A DNA stretch of 64,000 nucleotides from Bacillus sp. X1(2014) (GTDB taxonomy: Bacteria; Bacillota; Bacilli; Bacillales_B; DSM-18226), in NCBI RefSeq assembly GCF_007678255.1, contig NZ_VEED01000010.1:62001-126000 (forward strand), given 5' to 3'. Below, piece by piece: positions 19,404 to 27,990 of this stretch; within the stretch, counting starts at the first letter, position 1; the number at the start of each line of letters is the position of its first letter. Both the position numbers and the translations under genes were made by a program. The notes beneath the pieces are model-generated. The model saw only the letters and a list, made by a program, of their open reading frames with translations. It searched no databases and was not told the DNA's origin.

Positions 19404-19427
19404 GGTCCGTATTAATACGGGCCTTTT
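19404..19427 (+). terminator. Intrinsic terminator after fabI
   Basis: GGTCCGTATT / AATACGGGCC stem followed by TTTTC. Confidence 0.7.
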
Positions 19428-19452
19428 CTTATGCTTTTTTTATTTTTTTGTG

Positions 19453-19479
19453 ACCTATATGGGCCTCTTGCATAAATAT
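19453..19479 (+). promoter_or_regulatory. Possible sigma-K promoter of cotO
   Basis: AC (19453-19454), 16 bases, then CATAAATAT (19471-19479); close to the sigma-K pattern AC-N16/17-CATANNNTA, with the final TA displaced by one base. Confidence 0.4.
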
Positions 19480-19513
19480 AATCTAAAGGTTTATGTAAAT
19501 GGAGGTGCTAAGA

Positions 19514-20044
19514 ATGTCCGAAGAAAAGAGGAAGGGACCATTATTATATATACATCAGCCGTTTGTAAGAACTACTGCCACTAATATGCAGGACACATAC
19601 TCAATTAGACAAGACCTGGTGATTGAAGAAGAAAAGCTAAGCGAGGAGGAAGGAAAGAAAATAATCTCACTTGCAAAAAATGAACTAGGACCAGAGCAAA
19701 TAATTAAAGACGAAACCAAATTAGATAAACCATCAATAACACAAAAATCGAATTCACCTGCAACTCCAACATCCAAATCGTTTCAAAAAAGGAAGCATGC
19801 ATCCTTGAATCGGGTAAAGCCTTTTAAAGAAATGAATATCGAAGAACGCTTAGATTATTTAAAAAACTATCCGAGGGTCCTTCCACCAGCTCCATGCGTT
19901 TTTGTTACCGAGGAAAATAACTATCAAGGGTATCTGACCGAATACGATGGTCAAGATGTGACGATTCGATTTCATGATCAAACAACTAAAACCGTGCCTG
20001 TACATGCACTTACAAATATTATCTTAATTGGGCTAAGGAAATAG
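19514..20044 (+). CDS. cotO: Spore coat protein CotO
   Basis: Coat morphogenetic protein (B. subtilis YjbX/CotO) that helps assemble the outer coat. The protein begins MSEEKRKGPLLYIHQP, has a charged, low-complexity middle (residues 40-100) and ends in a conserved domain with NIEERLDYLKNYP, PCVF and a small beta-rich tail. I start at 19514 because GGAGGTGC precedes it; the ATG at 19499 has no site. At 176 aa it is shorter than the B. subtilis protein, mainly in the middle. Convergent with cotZ. Confidence 0.85.
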   Translation: MSEEKRKGPLLYIHQPFVRTTATNMQDTYSIRQDLVIEEEKLSEEEGKKIISLAKNELGPEQIIKDETKLDKPSITQKSNSPATPTSKSFQKRKHASLNRVKPFKEMNIEERLDYLKNYPRVLPPAPCVFVTEENNYQGYLTEYDGQDVTIRFHDQTTKTVPVHALTNIILIGLRK

Positions 20045-20053
20045 TTGGACCAT

Positions 20054-20090
20054 AAAAAAGCCAGCCGTTTTACCGACTGGCTGCATTTTT
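20054..20090. terminator. Bidirectional terminator between cotO and cotZ
   Basis: A-run, GCCAGCCG / CGACTGGC stem, loop TTTTAC, then T-run; suitable for both strands. Confidence 0.8.
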
Positions 20091-20598
20091 AGGTACAAAT
20101 TCCCAAATTTACATCAGCAATACATTGCACTGCACAGAAGCAACTTAAGTCAACTGTAATACAGTCGTTACTTGCGCGGAAGCGTTCAACCTGACAAACT
20201 TTATCCAGGTTGATGCAGCATTTATCTCCGCCTGAAACCAAGTTAACTGGACAGAAAGTTCCACCTTCGCGGCGTCCTGGTACTAACACTCGAAGTGTAG
20301 CGCAGCAATTATCGAATACATCTTCTACACGGAAGTAGATAGATACACATGCATTATTTTCATTACTAAAGAATGCATGGAATGGCGAACCATCCGCAGT
20401 ACTTAGCACAAATACACGAGTGTCGACAGGATCTCTCCTCACTGGTGACACCAATGAACCTAGAGGCTCAGCAAAACAACTAGAACACTCTGGACATTCG
20501 TCCTCCATTACCGCATTATCTTGGATATCCTTAATGGCACGAACTACTTCACAAACGCAATTACCATTACGAAAATCATGATTGTTTCCACAACCCAT
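20089..20598 (-). CDS. cotZ: Spore coat protein CotZ/CotY family
   Basis: Cysteine-rich crust protein that forms disulfide-linked sheets on the spore surface. About 19 cysteines occur in 169 residues, including CECPECSSC-like (DECPECSSC) and SCFCAVQC clusters, with the family segments VRAIKDIQDN and RVFVLSTADGSPF. ATG follows AAGGAGG. CotY, CotZ and ExsY are close paralogues, so the exact name is less sure than the family. Confidence 0.88.
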   Translation of the reverse strand: MGCGNNHDFRNGNCVCEVVRAIKDIQDNAVMEDECPECSSCFAEPLGSLVSPVRRDPVDTRVFVLSTADGSPFHAFFSNENNACVSIYFRVEDVFDNCCATLRVLVPGRREGGTFCPVNLVSGGDKCCINLDKVCQVERFRASNDCITVDLSCFCAVQCIADVNLGICT

Positions 20599-20730
20599 AT
20601 AAATTTCCTCCTTATTCCATATATATATCTTACAATACTAAGATATTTAACAGAGCAGTTTTGGGACACGGACAATCGCCTTATTTAAGTAAATTAGGCT
20701 GATAAAAGGTCTTTGAAAGGATCCTCCATT

Positions 20731-21087
20731 ATGAAAATAACCTTTTTACATTTGCTTCTTCTTTCGCTGGCAAGCTTTAGGCTGACAAGGTTACTTGTAT
20801 TTGACAAAATTACCGAGTTTATTCGGGTTCCTTTTTTTAATGAAATAAAAGAAGTAAATGAGTATGGAGAAATGGAAGTTTATTACGTGCCGAAGGAAAA
20901 GGGAGTCAAAAAATTTTTCGGAGAACTTCTTAGCTGTTATTGGTGTACAGGAATATGGACTTCAATCGCAATTGTTAGTTTATCCATGCTATTCCCAGAC
21001 TTTTTATTCCCAATTATCTTAATTTTGGCGGTTGCGGGATGTGCATCCATAGTGGAGACCATTGTGCAGTTTTTTATAGAAAAATAG
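20731..21087 (+). CDS. yjcA: DUF1360 sporulation membrane protein YjcA
   Basis: Small membrane protein with hydrophobic segments near residues 4-18 and 85-112 and the conserved central motif LLSCYWCTGIW. DUF1360 family; B. subtilis YjcA is a sporulation protein located next to cotZ, as here. I choose the ATG at 20731 (118 aa), which has AAAGGA nine bases upstream; an earlier TTG at 20713 has no site. Molecular function unknown. Confidence 0.82.
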   Translation: MKITFLHLLLLSLASFRLTRLLVFDKITEFIRVPFFNEIKEVNEYGEMEVYYVPKEKGVKKFFGELLSCYWCTGIWTSIAIVSLSMLFPDFLFPIILILAVAGCASIVETIVQFFIEK

Positions 21088-21100
21088 TGTGTCCGCTGAG

Positions 21101-21128
21101 ACAAGGATTATAAGTTGTTCATATTCTA
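21101..21128 (+). promoter_or_regulatory. Sigma-K-type promoter
   Basis: AC (21101-21102), 17 bases, CATATTCTA (21120-21128) fits AC-N16/17-CATANNNTA exactly, 40 bases upstream of the small gene at 21169. Confidence 0.55.
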
Positions 21129-21168
21129 TATTAGTGGATATAGACTTGACAGCGAGGGAGAGAGAATC

Positions 21169-21312
21169 ATGAGTCAAAAGAAAAGGAGAACTCAATCAAC
21201 TGACTATTCACAATCAATTCAATCATCACAATCGACCAACATGTATCAACCATCAAAATCGATAAAGCAAAAAGGAACAGGTTGTGGCTGTGGGAAAAAA
21301 ACTTCAAGGTAA
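21169..21312 (+). CDS. Small Ser/Gln-rich, probably spore-associated protein
   Basis: 47-residue basic protein beginning MSQKKRRTQST and ending in GTGCGCGKKTSR, with Ser/Gln repeats in between. The start at 21169 has GAGGGAGAG upstream; an upstream start at 21115 lacks one. A sigma-K-type promoter lies 40 bases upstream and a terminator follows, so it is probably made in the late mother cell and may be a coat or crust component. I recognise no named family. Confidence 0.6.
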   Translation: MSQKKRRTQSTDYSQSIQSSQSTNMYQPSKSIKQKGTGCGCGKKTSR

Positions 21313-21320
21313 GTGAGAGT

Positions 21321-21347
21321 AACTGTCAGATTAGCTGGCAGTTTTTT
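21321..21347 (+). terminator. Intrinsic terminator
   Basis: AACTGTCAG / CTGGCAGTT stem with loop ATTAG, then six T. Confidence 0.8.
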
Positions 21348-21457
21348 ATTTTTCCTAAACAATAGATAAATTAAAGTTATTCCTCATAATTTTAATCATT
21401 GTCGAAAAAACTACATAGTAGTGGTAAATATAAAATGGAACAAGGGATGGGAATCAT

Positions 21458-21925
21458 ATGAGAGCTATTCATCGATGGGTATTACTTGCTTGTTTATTGT
21501 TACTTTCCTCCTGTGACCAAAACCAACAGGTTACGGATAGCCAATTAACTCTTATGAAAACAACGAATCCTAGCCCAATCGTAACACAAAAGAATAAAAG
21601 TAAAGATCATGTTAAAGACATTGAGCAGGATGTCAGCTCGTTTCCAGAATTATATGATGTGGCTGTTGTGGAAGGCAAGAAAGATACACTAGTTGTTTAT
21701 AAAGTTAAACACTTATATCGATTTAAAATGAAAAAAATTGAAAAGGGTATCAACAAAATGCTGGAACAAAAATATCCAGATGAAACCTTTACAATCTCAA
21801 GTGACTATAAAATTTTTCTAGAAACAGTCAGACTTGATGAGAAAATGAAATCCTCAAAATTTACAGGTAAGAAAGCTGAAAAACGTTTTAACGAGATCGT
21901 TAAGATGACAAAAGATTTGAAGTAA
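21458..21925 (+). CDS. Sporulation lipoprotein, YhcN/YlaJ-like
   Basis: 155-residue lipoprotein with signal peptide and lipobox LLSSC (C19). The mature part (HVKDIEQDVSSFPELYDVAVVEGKKDTLVVYKV) resembles the YhcN/YlaJ sporulation lipoprotein family, several of which sit in the spore inner membrane and affect germination. ATG follows AAGGGATGGG. It directly precedes spoVAC by 16 bases, so it belongs to this spoVA operon. The family call rests on pattern similarity and is moderate. Confidence 0.7.
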   Translation: MRAIHRWVLLACLLLLSSCDQNQQVTDSQLTLMKTTNPSPIVTQKNKSKDHVKDIEQDVSSFPELYDVAVVEGKKDTLVVYKVKHLYRFKMKKIEKGINKMLEQKYPDETFTISSDYKIFLETVRLDEKMKSSKFTGKKAEKRFNEIVKMTKDLK

Positions 21926-21941
21926 GAAAGGAAGAAAATAG

Positions 21942-22421
21942 ATGGCAACGAGTAAACAAAAAAATATGACACCCCAGCAGCGCAACTATCAACAACTTCA
22001 ACAGAAGCATGAAATTAAACGACCTGTTCTGAAGAACTGTATTAAGGCATTTTTTGTTGGCGGTATAATATGTGTGATCGGTCAAGCCATCAGTTATTTT
22101 TATATTTATTATTTTGATTTTACTGAACAGAGTGTAGGAAATCCAACGGTCGCAACCATGGTATTTTTATCTATGTTACTAACTGGATTTGGAGTATACG
22201 ATCGACTTGGACAATTTGCCGGGGCAGGGAGTGCTGTGCCCGTTACAGGCTTCGGAAATGCTGTGATATCTGCAGCTATAGAGCATCGAACTGAAGGCTT
22301 TGTTTTAGGTGTGGGTGGAAATATGTTTAAGCTTGCAGGGTCAGTCATACTCTTCGGTGTTTTCTCGGCATTTGTTGTGGCACTGATTAAGACCCTGCTA
22401 GTGATTTGGGGGGTGTTGTAA
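21942..22421 (+). CDS. spoVAC: Stage V sporulation protein AC
   Basis: Membrane subunit of the SpoVA channel that moves dipicolinic acid into the developing spore and out during germination. A polar Gln-rich N-terminus (residues 1-28) is followed by four hydrophobic segments and the conserved GQFAGAGSAVPVTGFGNAV motif. Length 159 aa. First of three adjacent spoVA genes (AC, AD, AEb). Confidence 0.94.
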   Translation: MATSKQKNMTPQQRNYQQLQQKHEIKRPVLKNCIKAFFVGGIICVIGQAISYFYIYYFDFTEQSVGNPTVATMVFLSMLLTGFGVYDRLGQFAGAGSAVPVTGFGNAVISAAIEHRTEGFVLGVGGNMFKLAGSVILFGVFSAFVVALIKTLLVIWGVL

Positions 22422-22422
22422 A

Positions 22423-23448
22423 TTGTTAAAAGGGCACCAATCTTGGATTTTTACAAATCGGCCAATGATCACCTCCACTGGAGTTACTGGTGGACCGTTT
22501 GAAGCCAATGGTAATTTAGCAGAGGATTTCGATTTACTATATGAAGACTTGTGGATGGGGAAGGAAACCTATGAAAAAGCACACCGATTACTATTAGAAG
22601 AGGCGATTAAAACAGCACTAAATAAAAGAAATATGGAAAAAGAACAGATCCAATTTTTATTTGCTGGAGATTTAATTAATCAAATAACACCAACAAGTTT
22701 TGCCGCAAGGACCATGCAGATTCCTTATTTTGGGCTATTCGGTGCATGCTCAACATCCATGGAAGGTTTGGCTCTCGCTTCATTCGTTGTAAATTACCAG
22801 GGCGCAAATTACGTCCTAACAGGTGCATCCAGCCATAATGCAGCGGTAGAAAAACAGTTTCGCTACCCAACCGAGTATGGAGGTCAAAAACCGCCGACTG
22901 CACAATGGACGATCACAGGAGCAGGCGTGGCACTTGTTCAGCCTAATGAGCCTGGGCAGGTATTTCCGGTTACAACTGCGGCTACGATCGGAAAAGTGAT
23001 TGATATGGGATTAACAGATCCCTTTAATATGGGAGGGGCGATGGCCCCTGCCGCAGCCGATACCATTATTGCTCATTTCCGTGATTTGCAAATAGACCCT
23101 TCTTATTATGACTTGATTGTTACTGGCGACTTAGGCAGGGTCGGTCACGATACAGCCTTTGAACTAATTAACAAAAGTGGTCTTGAATTAGAACGAAAAC
23201 AATTCCAGGATTGCGGGTTATTAATGTATAAGGACGATCAGCCAGTACAGTCTGGAGGAAGTGGGGCCGGGTGCTCAGCAACAGTCTTGTATGGACATTT
23301 ATTGAACCAATTGAAAAAGGGTACATATAAACGGATTTTAGTAGTCGCAACAGGCGCATTGCTGTCCCCGCTCAGCTTTCAGCAAAATGAATCAATTCCA
23401 TGTATTGCACATGCCGTTGCCATTGAAATGAACGGAGATAAGGGGTGA
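22423..23448 (+). CDS. spoVAD: Stage V sporulation protein AD
   Basis: Soluble SpoVA component with a thiolase-like fold that binds dipicolinic acid. Conserved parts: [12 protein letters not shown] near the N-terminus, [15 protein letters not shown] with the thiolase-type cysteine, [11 protein letters not shown] and [11 protein letters not shown]. Length 341 aa. TTG start, one base after the spoVAC stop, with GGGGGTG as ribosome site; translational coupling is likely. Confidence 0.95.
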   Translation: MLKGHQSWIFTNRPMITSTGVTGGPFEANGNLAEDFDLLYEDLWMGKETYEKAHRLLLEEAIKTALNKRNMEKEQIQFLFAGDLINQITPTSFAARTMQIPYFGLFGACSTSMEGLALASFVVNYQGANYVLTGASSHNAAVEKQFRYPTEYGGQKPPTAQWTITGAGVALVQPNEPGQVFPVTTAATIGKVIDMGLTDPFNMGGAMAPAAADTIIAHFRDLQIDPSYYDLIVTGDLGRVGHDTAFELINKSGLELERKQFQDCGLLMYKDDQPVQSGGSGAGCSATVLYGHLLNQLKKGTYKRILVVATGALLSPLSFQQNESIPCIAHAVAIEMNGDKG

Positions 23449-23452
23449 TCCT

Positions 23453-23809
23453 ATGTTAGCAATGTTTTTTTGGGCATTTGTAATTGGCGGGCTAATCTGC
23501 GTGATCGGGCAGCTTTTATTTGATGTTGCAAAGCTTACTCCTGGCCATACACTCAGTTTGCTCGTGGTGATTGGCGCTGTATTAGATGGTTTCGGTCTTT
23601 ATGAACCACTTGTTGACTTTGCTGGGGCAGGTGCTACCATTCCAATTACCAGTTTTGGTAATTCCTTAGTTCATGGAGCAATGCAGGATGCAGAGAAACA
23701 TGGACTTATTGGGGTATTGACTGGGATGTTCCAAGTGACTAGCTCTGGAATCTCAGCAGCGATTATTTTCGGATTTATCGGTGCATTAATTTTTAAACCT
23801 AAGGGTTAA
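23453..23809 (+). CDS. spoVAEB: Stage V sporulation protein AEb
   Basis: Third SpoVA channel component, 118 aa with about four hydrophobic segments and the same [21 protein letters not shown] motif as SpoVAC, its distant paralogue. Starts four bases after the spoVAD stop. AA, AB, AEa and AF are absent, which is the gene content of secondary SpoVA operons rather than the complete B. subtilis hexacistronic one. Confidence 0.92.
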   Translation: MLAMFFWAFVIGGLICVIGQLLFDVAKLTPGHTLSLLVVIGAVLDGFGLYEPLVDFAGAGATIPITSFGNSLVHGAMQDAEKHGLIGVLTGMFQVTSSGISAAIIFGFIGALIFKPKG

Positions 23810-23856
23810 ACTAACCATTTTTGAATCCAATTTACTGAAATCGATGTCGCGCCTAC

Positions 23857-23884
23857 ACACAGTATAGGGTAATTTCATATGTTA
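23857..23884 (+). promoter_or_regulatory. Sigma-K-type promoter of the YjcZ peptide gene
   Basis: AC (23857-23858), 17 bases, CATATGTTA (23876-23884); full match to AC-N16/17-CATANNNTA. Confidence 0.5.
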
Positions 23885-23916
23885 TTAATGAGATTACAGA
23901 AGTGAGGTGACATTAT

Positions 23917-24036
23917 ATGTTTGGATATGGCGGATGTGGTTACGGTTACGGCGGTGGATTTGGCTACGGTTCAACTTTCGTATTAATCGTCGTATTATTC
24001 ATCCTTTTAATCATTGTTGGTGCAAGCTTCTATTAA
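23917..24036 (+). CDS. YjcZ family sporulation peptide
   Basis: 39-residue peptide: a Gly/Tyr-rich head ([18 protein letters not shown]) and one hydrophobic helix ([20 protein letters not shown]). This is the hallmark of the YjcZ/YczN group of tiny sporulation membrane proteins. ATG follows GTGAGGTGAC, a sigma-K-type promoter lies 33 bases upstream and a terminator follows. Confidence 0.85.
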   Translation: MFGYGGCGYGYGGGFGYGSTFVLIVVLFILLIIVGASFY

Positions 24037-24058
24037 TAAATAGTGCCTGCATAAGGGA

Positions 24059-24090
24059 AAAGGGTTGGCATGATAAAGTGCCAACCCTTT
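24059..24090 (+). terminator. Intrinsic terminator after the YjcZ peptide gene
   Basis: Perfect AAAGGGTTGGCA / TGCCAACCCTTT stem with loop TGATAAAG; short T run. Confidence 0.7.
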
Positions 24091-24146
24091 AACCTTGTTG
24101 AGCGAAAAGTGCCTAGGTGCACGTACGCTTTTCCAATTTTTTATTC

Positions 24147-24173
24147 ACCAAATTATCCATCCTTCATACAATA
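24147..24173 (+). promoter_or_regulatory. Sigma-K-type promoter of spoVIF
   Basis: AC (24147-24148), 16 bases, CATACAATA (24165-24173); full match. B. subtilis spoVIF is a known sigma-K gene. Confidence 0.65.
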
Positions 24174-24200
24174 AAAGTAGTTTATGAAGGAGCGTGATCT

Positions 24201-24461
24201 TTGAATATGGATAATGGATTTTTTAAAAACATTGAAAAGAAAACGGGCGTTAATATGAAAGATATCTTTGAATTAGCTAATTCATTACAAAATGCGAATT
24301 TTAAAGATGAAAAAACAGTCCGAAGTGTGATTCGTCGAGTTTCTCAAATTGCCAATAAACCGGTAAGTCAAGAAATGGAAGATCAAATTGTTAAATCCAT
24401 TGTTAATGATGGAAAGCAACTTGATCTTAATACGATTTCGAATATGATTAATAAAAAATAA
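24201..24461 (+). CDS. spoVIF: Stage VI sporulation protein F
   Basis: 86-residue protein (B. subtilis YjcC/SpoVIF) needed for late coat assembly, partly through GerR stability. Begins with NGFFKNIEKKTGVNMKDIFELA and ends LDLNTISNMINKK. The TTG at 24201 is eight bases from AAGGAG; an ATG two codons on is 14 bases away, so TTG is preferred. It faces yjcD across a large bidirectional terminator. Confidence 0.9.
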   Translation: MNMDNGFFKNIEKKTGVNMKDIFELANSLQNANFKDEKTVRSVIRRVSQIANKPVSQEMEDQIVKSIVNDGKQLDLNTISNMINKK

Positions 24462-24511
24462 AAAGAAGAAGACCTCCTTCCTAAATTAGGAAGTGGTCTT
24501 CTTCTTTTTAG
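24460..24511. terminator. Large bidirectional terminator spanning the yjcD stop codon
   Basis: AAAAGAAGAAGACC / GGTCTTCTTCTTTT arms enclosing a second stem CTTCCTAA / TTAGGAAG. The last residues of YjcD (KKKKTTS) are encoded by this hairpin. Confidence 0.88.
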
Positions 24512-26789
24512 TTAGCGGAGAAATAAACCTTGAACGATGTGCCTTTTTGCCCCGTCTATTTTCTGGAACAGAGATAAAAAGCTGATCCATAGCTCGAGTC
24601 ATCGCTACGTAAAATAATCTTCTTTCTTCTTCAAGTGCTGTAAAATCGCCATTTCGATACGCTTCTAGTGCAAAATCGTGTGGTAAACTGCCATCGACAG
24701 CACCTACAATATAAACTGTTTTGTATTCGAGACCTTTTGAGCGGTGAATCGTACTAAGACTAATGGCTTCATGAAAATGTTTACTTAAACTTTTAATTTC
24801 TTTGTTCATAGCCGACATATGCTCTGCATGAGCAAGGAACGCTTCAATTTTATCGAAGCTTTTTGCGGCCACTTTTAGGTCTTTAAGGTCGTCAGAGCCT
24901 TTTTCAAGCTTATTTGACTCGTTACCCCGTTTTTTCAAAAAATCAAGAAAGCCAATATCTTTTTCGACTTTTTCAAGTGCTGAGTGTGGGGATGAATGCT
25001 TCAGTCCCCGAATAATCGTGACCGCTTTTTTTAATTTCTTTTCCTGAAAAGCGTGGGCCGTAGTTAAGTGGCTAAGCGCTTCAAGCAGGCTGCAATTCTT
25101 TAGGATGCTTTGTGCTTTCAATTCTTTAAGGACCGTTTGCCTTAGAAATAGCAAAGGTAATATCTCAGACATTGCCTTTGTGTCATCCTCATTTAAACTC
25201 ACTTTTAGAAAAGAAAGGGCGCTTCTAACGATATAACGATCGTAAAAAGCTTCTGCATCTAGATCAATCTTAAATGGAAGATTCGAGCCGGCCAGTCTTT
25301 CAAACACCGCACGCGAGCCGGCATTGGTCCGATAAAGAATGGCAAAGTCGGAAGGGTTTGCTCCATTAGATATCTGCTCTTGTATATCAGTGACAACCAT
25401 CGTTGCTTCTTCCTCTTCATCATAAGGAAAAAATAACTGTGGAAGTGTTCCTGAAGAAAACTGTGCCTTCATTTTCTTTGATCTTCTGATTTTATTCGCT
25501 GCAATCATCTGGTTCGCAGAGGAAACAATTTCATGTGAAGATCGATAATTTTGATCAAGTGTGACCATTTTTGCATAGGGAAAATCCTTTTCAAACTGTA
25601 GTAAATAACTTGGGTCACTTCCTCTAAATGAATAAATGGCTTGATCATCGTCACCAACCGCACAAACATTTTTATTTTTTGCAGATAAAAGTTTGATGAG
25701 CTCGTATTGGACCTTATTTATATCCTGAAACTCATCAATTAAAAAATAATGAAAACGATTTTGATACTGGTCAAGAAGGGAGGGGGATGAGATAAACAGA
25801 TGATAGCATCCAATCAGCATATCATCAAAATCAAACAGTCCCTCTTTCTTCTTATAGTCCTCATATTTTTTATATAAAAAGGCCGTTTTTTCTTCCCAAT
25901 CAGAAGTGGGCTTCACTTCATTTGGCATTAGCAGAGAGTTCTTCCAAAGGCCGATTTGCTGAAGCGCTAAATCATAGGCAAACTCTTTTTCAGATAAATC
26001 AAGTTCTTTTCCAGCTTCCTTCAGGATTTTGTCTCGCTGCCATTCTTTTTTTAAAAGTTTGCCTGATGACCAATTATGCGCGTCGTGGAACATCAGGATG
26101 CGATAAAAAATACTGTGAAAAGTACCAGTAACCAGTTGATTAATGTTATCGCGTTTTATTTGTGGATAGGAAAGCAGCCGATGCTTCATTTCTGCTGCCG
26201 CTTTTGATGTGAAAGTGACAAGCATGATCGTTTTTGGGTCGATGAGTTTTTCAGTCAGCATATATGCTGTTCGTACTGTTAATACTCGAGTTTTACCACT
26301 TCCGGCACCAGCAAGTACTAACAGAGAGCCATCTGTTTCTTTGACAGCGGCAGCCTGACTTTCATCAAGAACAATTCCATTTCCTGCAAGTCGTCGTAAA
26401 AAAGGTGAGAGTTCCTCCTGAGCGTTTTTATCCGACAGGTTAAATGGAACAGAATATTCAATTGTTTTGGCGGCTTTAAATTGGTCAATGCTTTGCGGGG
26501 TTTTTGTTATCGTCCTACCCTTTGGAATGCTAAATCCATTCAATTCAGTAGTTGGTTGTATATCAGCCTTGTCGTCGATCACGACTTCGGGCTCTGGACA
26601 ATGTTTTTCAGGTGAATGTATATGGAAAAAATGAGGTTCCTTGTGGATACCTAAAAACAAGCGAACGTTTTCGTTACAGCTCGGACAATTTAAATGACCA
26701 TTTTTTCCGGCAAGAAATATTTTCTGATACTGGTCCCTGCTTAATTGCTCAAGGACAATATTTTGATTTTGATAAATCGCTGTTTTCAT
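24486..26789 (-). CDS. yjcD: UvrD/Rep-family ATP-dependent helicase YjcD
   Basis: Superfamily 1A DNA helicase. After a 140-residue N-terminal extension come the helicase motifs: Q motif VLDESQAAAV, Walker A GAGSGKT (K166), Walker B LIDEFQD, motif III DDDQAIYSFRGSD, QNYRSS, motif V TIHRSKGLE and motif VI RRLFYVAMTRA. The N-terminal extension holds C35-P-S-C38 followed by HFFH and a later Cys, a zinc-ribbon-like pattern resembling that of CoiA. Length 767 aa fits YjcD, implicated in DNA repair or recombination. ATG follows GAGGAT. The C-terminus is encoded within the terminator. Confidence 0.92.
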   Translation of the reverse strand: MKTAIYQNQNIVLEQLSRDQYQKIFLAGKNGHLNCPSCNENVRLFLGIHKEPHFFHIHSPEKHCPEPEVVIDDKADIQPTTELNGFSIPKGRTITKTPQSIDQFKAAKTIEYSVPFNLSDKNAQEELSPFLRRLAGNGIVLDESQAAAVKETDGSLLVLAGAGSGKTRVLTVRTAYMLTEKLIDPKTIMLVTFTSKAAAEMKHRLLSYPQIKRDNINQLVTGTFHSIFYRILMFHDAHNWSSGKLLKKEWQRDKILKEAGKELDLSEKEFAYDLALQQIGLWKNSLLMPNEVKPTSDWEEKTAFLYKKYEDYKKKEGLFDFDDMLIGCYHLFISSPSLLDQYQNRFHYFLIDEFQDINKVQYELIKLLSAKNKNVCAVGDDDQAIYSFRGSDPSYLLQFEKDFPYAKMVTLDQNYRSSHEIVSSANQMIAANKIRRSKKMKAQFSSGTLPQLFFPYDEEEEATMVVTDIQEQISNGANPSDFAILYRTNAGSRAVFERLAGSNLPFKIDLDAEAFYDRYIVRSALSFLKVSLNEDDTKAMSEILPLLFLRQTVLKELKAQSILKNCSLLEALSHLTTAHAFQEKKLKKAVTIIRGLKHSSPHSALEKVEKDIGFLDFLKKRGNESNKLEKGSDDLKDLKVAAKSFDKIEAFLAHAEHMSAMNKEIKSLSKHFHEAISLSTIHRSKGLEYKTVYIVGAVDGSLPHDFALEAYRNGDFTALEEERRLFYVAMTRAMDQLFISVPENRRGKKAHRSRFISPLTKKKKTTS

Positions 26790-26885
26790 AATTTTTTATC
26801 CTCTATATCCAAAAATCAAGACATGTTCTATCATATCAAAACCTTGGAGGAACTAAAAGAGGTTCTTTGACATTGATGGAATTAC

Positions 26886-26919
26886 CAAAAAAGCACTTAA
26901 CGCTGCCGCGTTAAGTGCT
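26886..26919 (-). terminator. Intrinsic terminator after yjcF
   Basis: AGCACTTAACGC / GCGTTAAGTGCT stem, loop of four, T-run on the minus strand. Confidence 0.88.
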
Positions 26920-26927
26920 ACAAGAGG

Positions 26928-27350
26928 TTAAATTTTTTTCACCATCGTTTTATGTGGAATTCCTGAATCCATAAATTCTTCTGAGACAACCTCATAACCA
27001 AGTCCCGAGTAAAATGGAATAGCCTGGGTTTGAGCATTAAGCTTTAATTTATGAATGTCTTTTTCACGTGCATAGTTTTCAATCGAATTCATAATCGCTT
27101 TTCCGGCCCCAATTTTTCTTGCCTCTTTCAAGACACAGATTCGTTCGACTTTTCCATAACCATCAATGTAACGAAAGCGGCCAGCACCAACTGGAGAACC
27201 TTCATGGTACATGACAAAATGTTTTGCATCGTTTTCGTATGCGTCGATTTCCTCTTCAAGTGGGACAGCCTGTTCTTCAACGAATACAGTTTTCCTAATA
27301 AAATAGGCATCTTCAAGTTCTTTTTGATTTTCAACAATCTTTACTGTCAA
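26928..27350 (-). CDS. yjcF: GNAT family N-acetyltransferase YjcF
   Basis: 140-residue GCN5-type acetyltransferase; acetyl-CoA loop motif ARKIGAGKAIM (about residues 77-87), preceded by the beta-4 segment VERICV. The acceptor is unknown. TTG start with AAAGGAA at the end of yjcG; six bases separate the two genes, so they form an operon. Confidence 0.88.
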   Translation of the reverse strand: MTVKIVENQKELEDAYFIRKTVFVEEQAVPLEEEIDAYENDAKHFVMYHEGSPVGAGRFRYIDGYGKVERICVLKEARKIGAGKAIMNSIENYAREKDIHKLKLNAQTQAIPFYSGLGYEVVSEEFMDSGIPHKTMVKKI

Positions 27351-27355
27351 TTAAA

Positions 27356-27868
27356 CTATTCCTTTCCAAGACGAAATGTTTCATAAACGGTCCAAGAACC
27401 ATTTTCTAATTGATAAAGAAGATGGAAACGATCAATCATTTCTTCATGGTTAATCGCAGTCATACGCAGGGAACCAAATACATCAGAATGTTCATCATTG
27501 GAAAGCTGTTGACCAATGGTGATATGCGGAACAAATGCATATTCTAAGTTTTGCTCTGTAAATTCTTGATTAACTTCGTTATGCAAAGCGGTTAGTTCGT
27601 CCGATTTTTCGACTTTAAAATAAATAACATTGTTTACGGGTTTGAATGAGCTGATTTTCGAAGTTTTTAATGTAAATGCATTATGACTTGCAGCCAATCT
27701 TCTTAATTTATCAGCATACTCTCTCGCTTCTTCTTCGGACGCCTCAAAAGCATTTTTCAATGTTAAGTGCGGCGTAATTAAAGCATAATGCGGGTCATAA
27801 CGTTTTCGATAGGAATTAGCTAAATCCTGTAGTTTTTTTGATGGAAAAATAACAACTCCAAATTTCAT
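27356..27868 (-). CDS. yjcG: 2H-family phosphoesterase YjcG
   Basis: RNA-ligase-like 2H phosphoesterase with both catalytic motifs: PHLTLKNA and PHITIGQ (HxT/HxT). The likely chemistry is hydrolysis of cyclic phosphodiesters, substrate unknown. I start at 27868 (MKFGVVIFP, 170 aa), where GGAGGTATAC precedes; a longer frame to 27949 has no site and an unlikely N-terminus. Operon with yjcF. Confidence 0.9.
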   Translation of the reverse strand: MKFGVVIFPSKKLQDLANSYRKRYDPHYALITPHLTLKNAFEASEEEAREYADKLRRLAASHNAFTLKTSKISSFKPVNNVIYFKVEKSDELTALHNEVNQEFTEQNLEYAFVPHITIGQQLSNDEHSDVFGSLRMTAINHEEMIDRFHLLYQLENGSWTVYETFRLGKE

Positions 27869-27990
27869 ACGTATACCTCCATTTAGATGAACTTCCTTTT
27901 TACAATATAAACAAAAATTAACCTTCCTAATATTATAGCAAATTTTCAAAAAATATTAAATGACTTATCATGTTGTTGATATTTGTTAAA

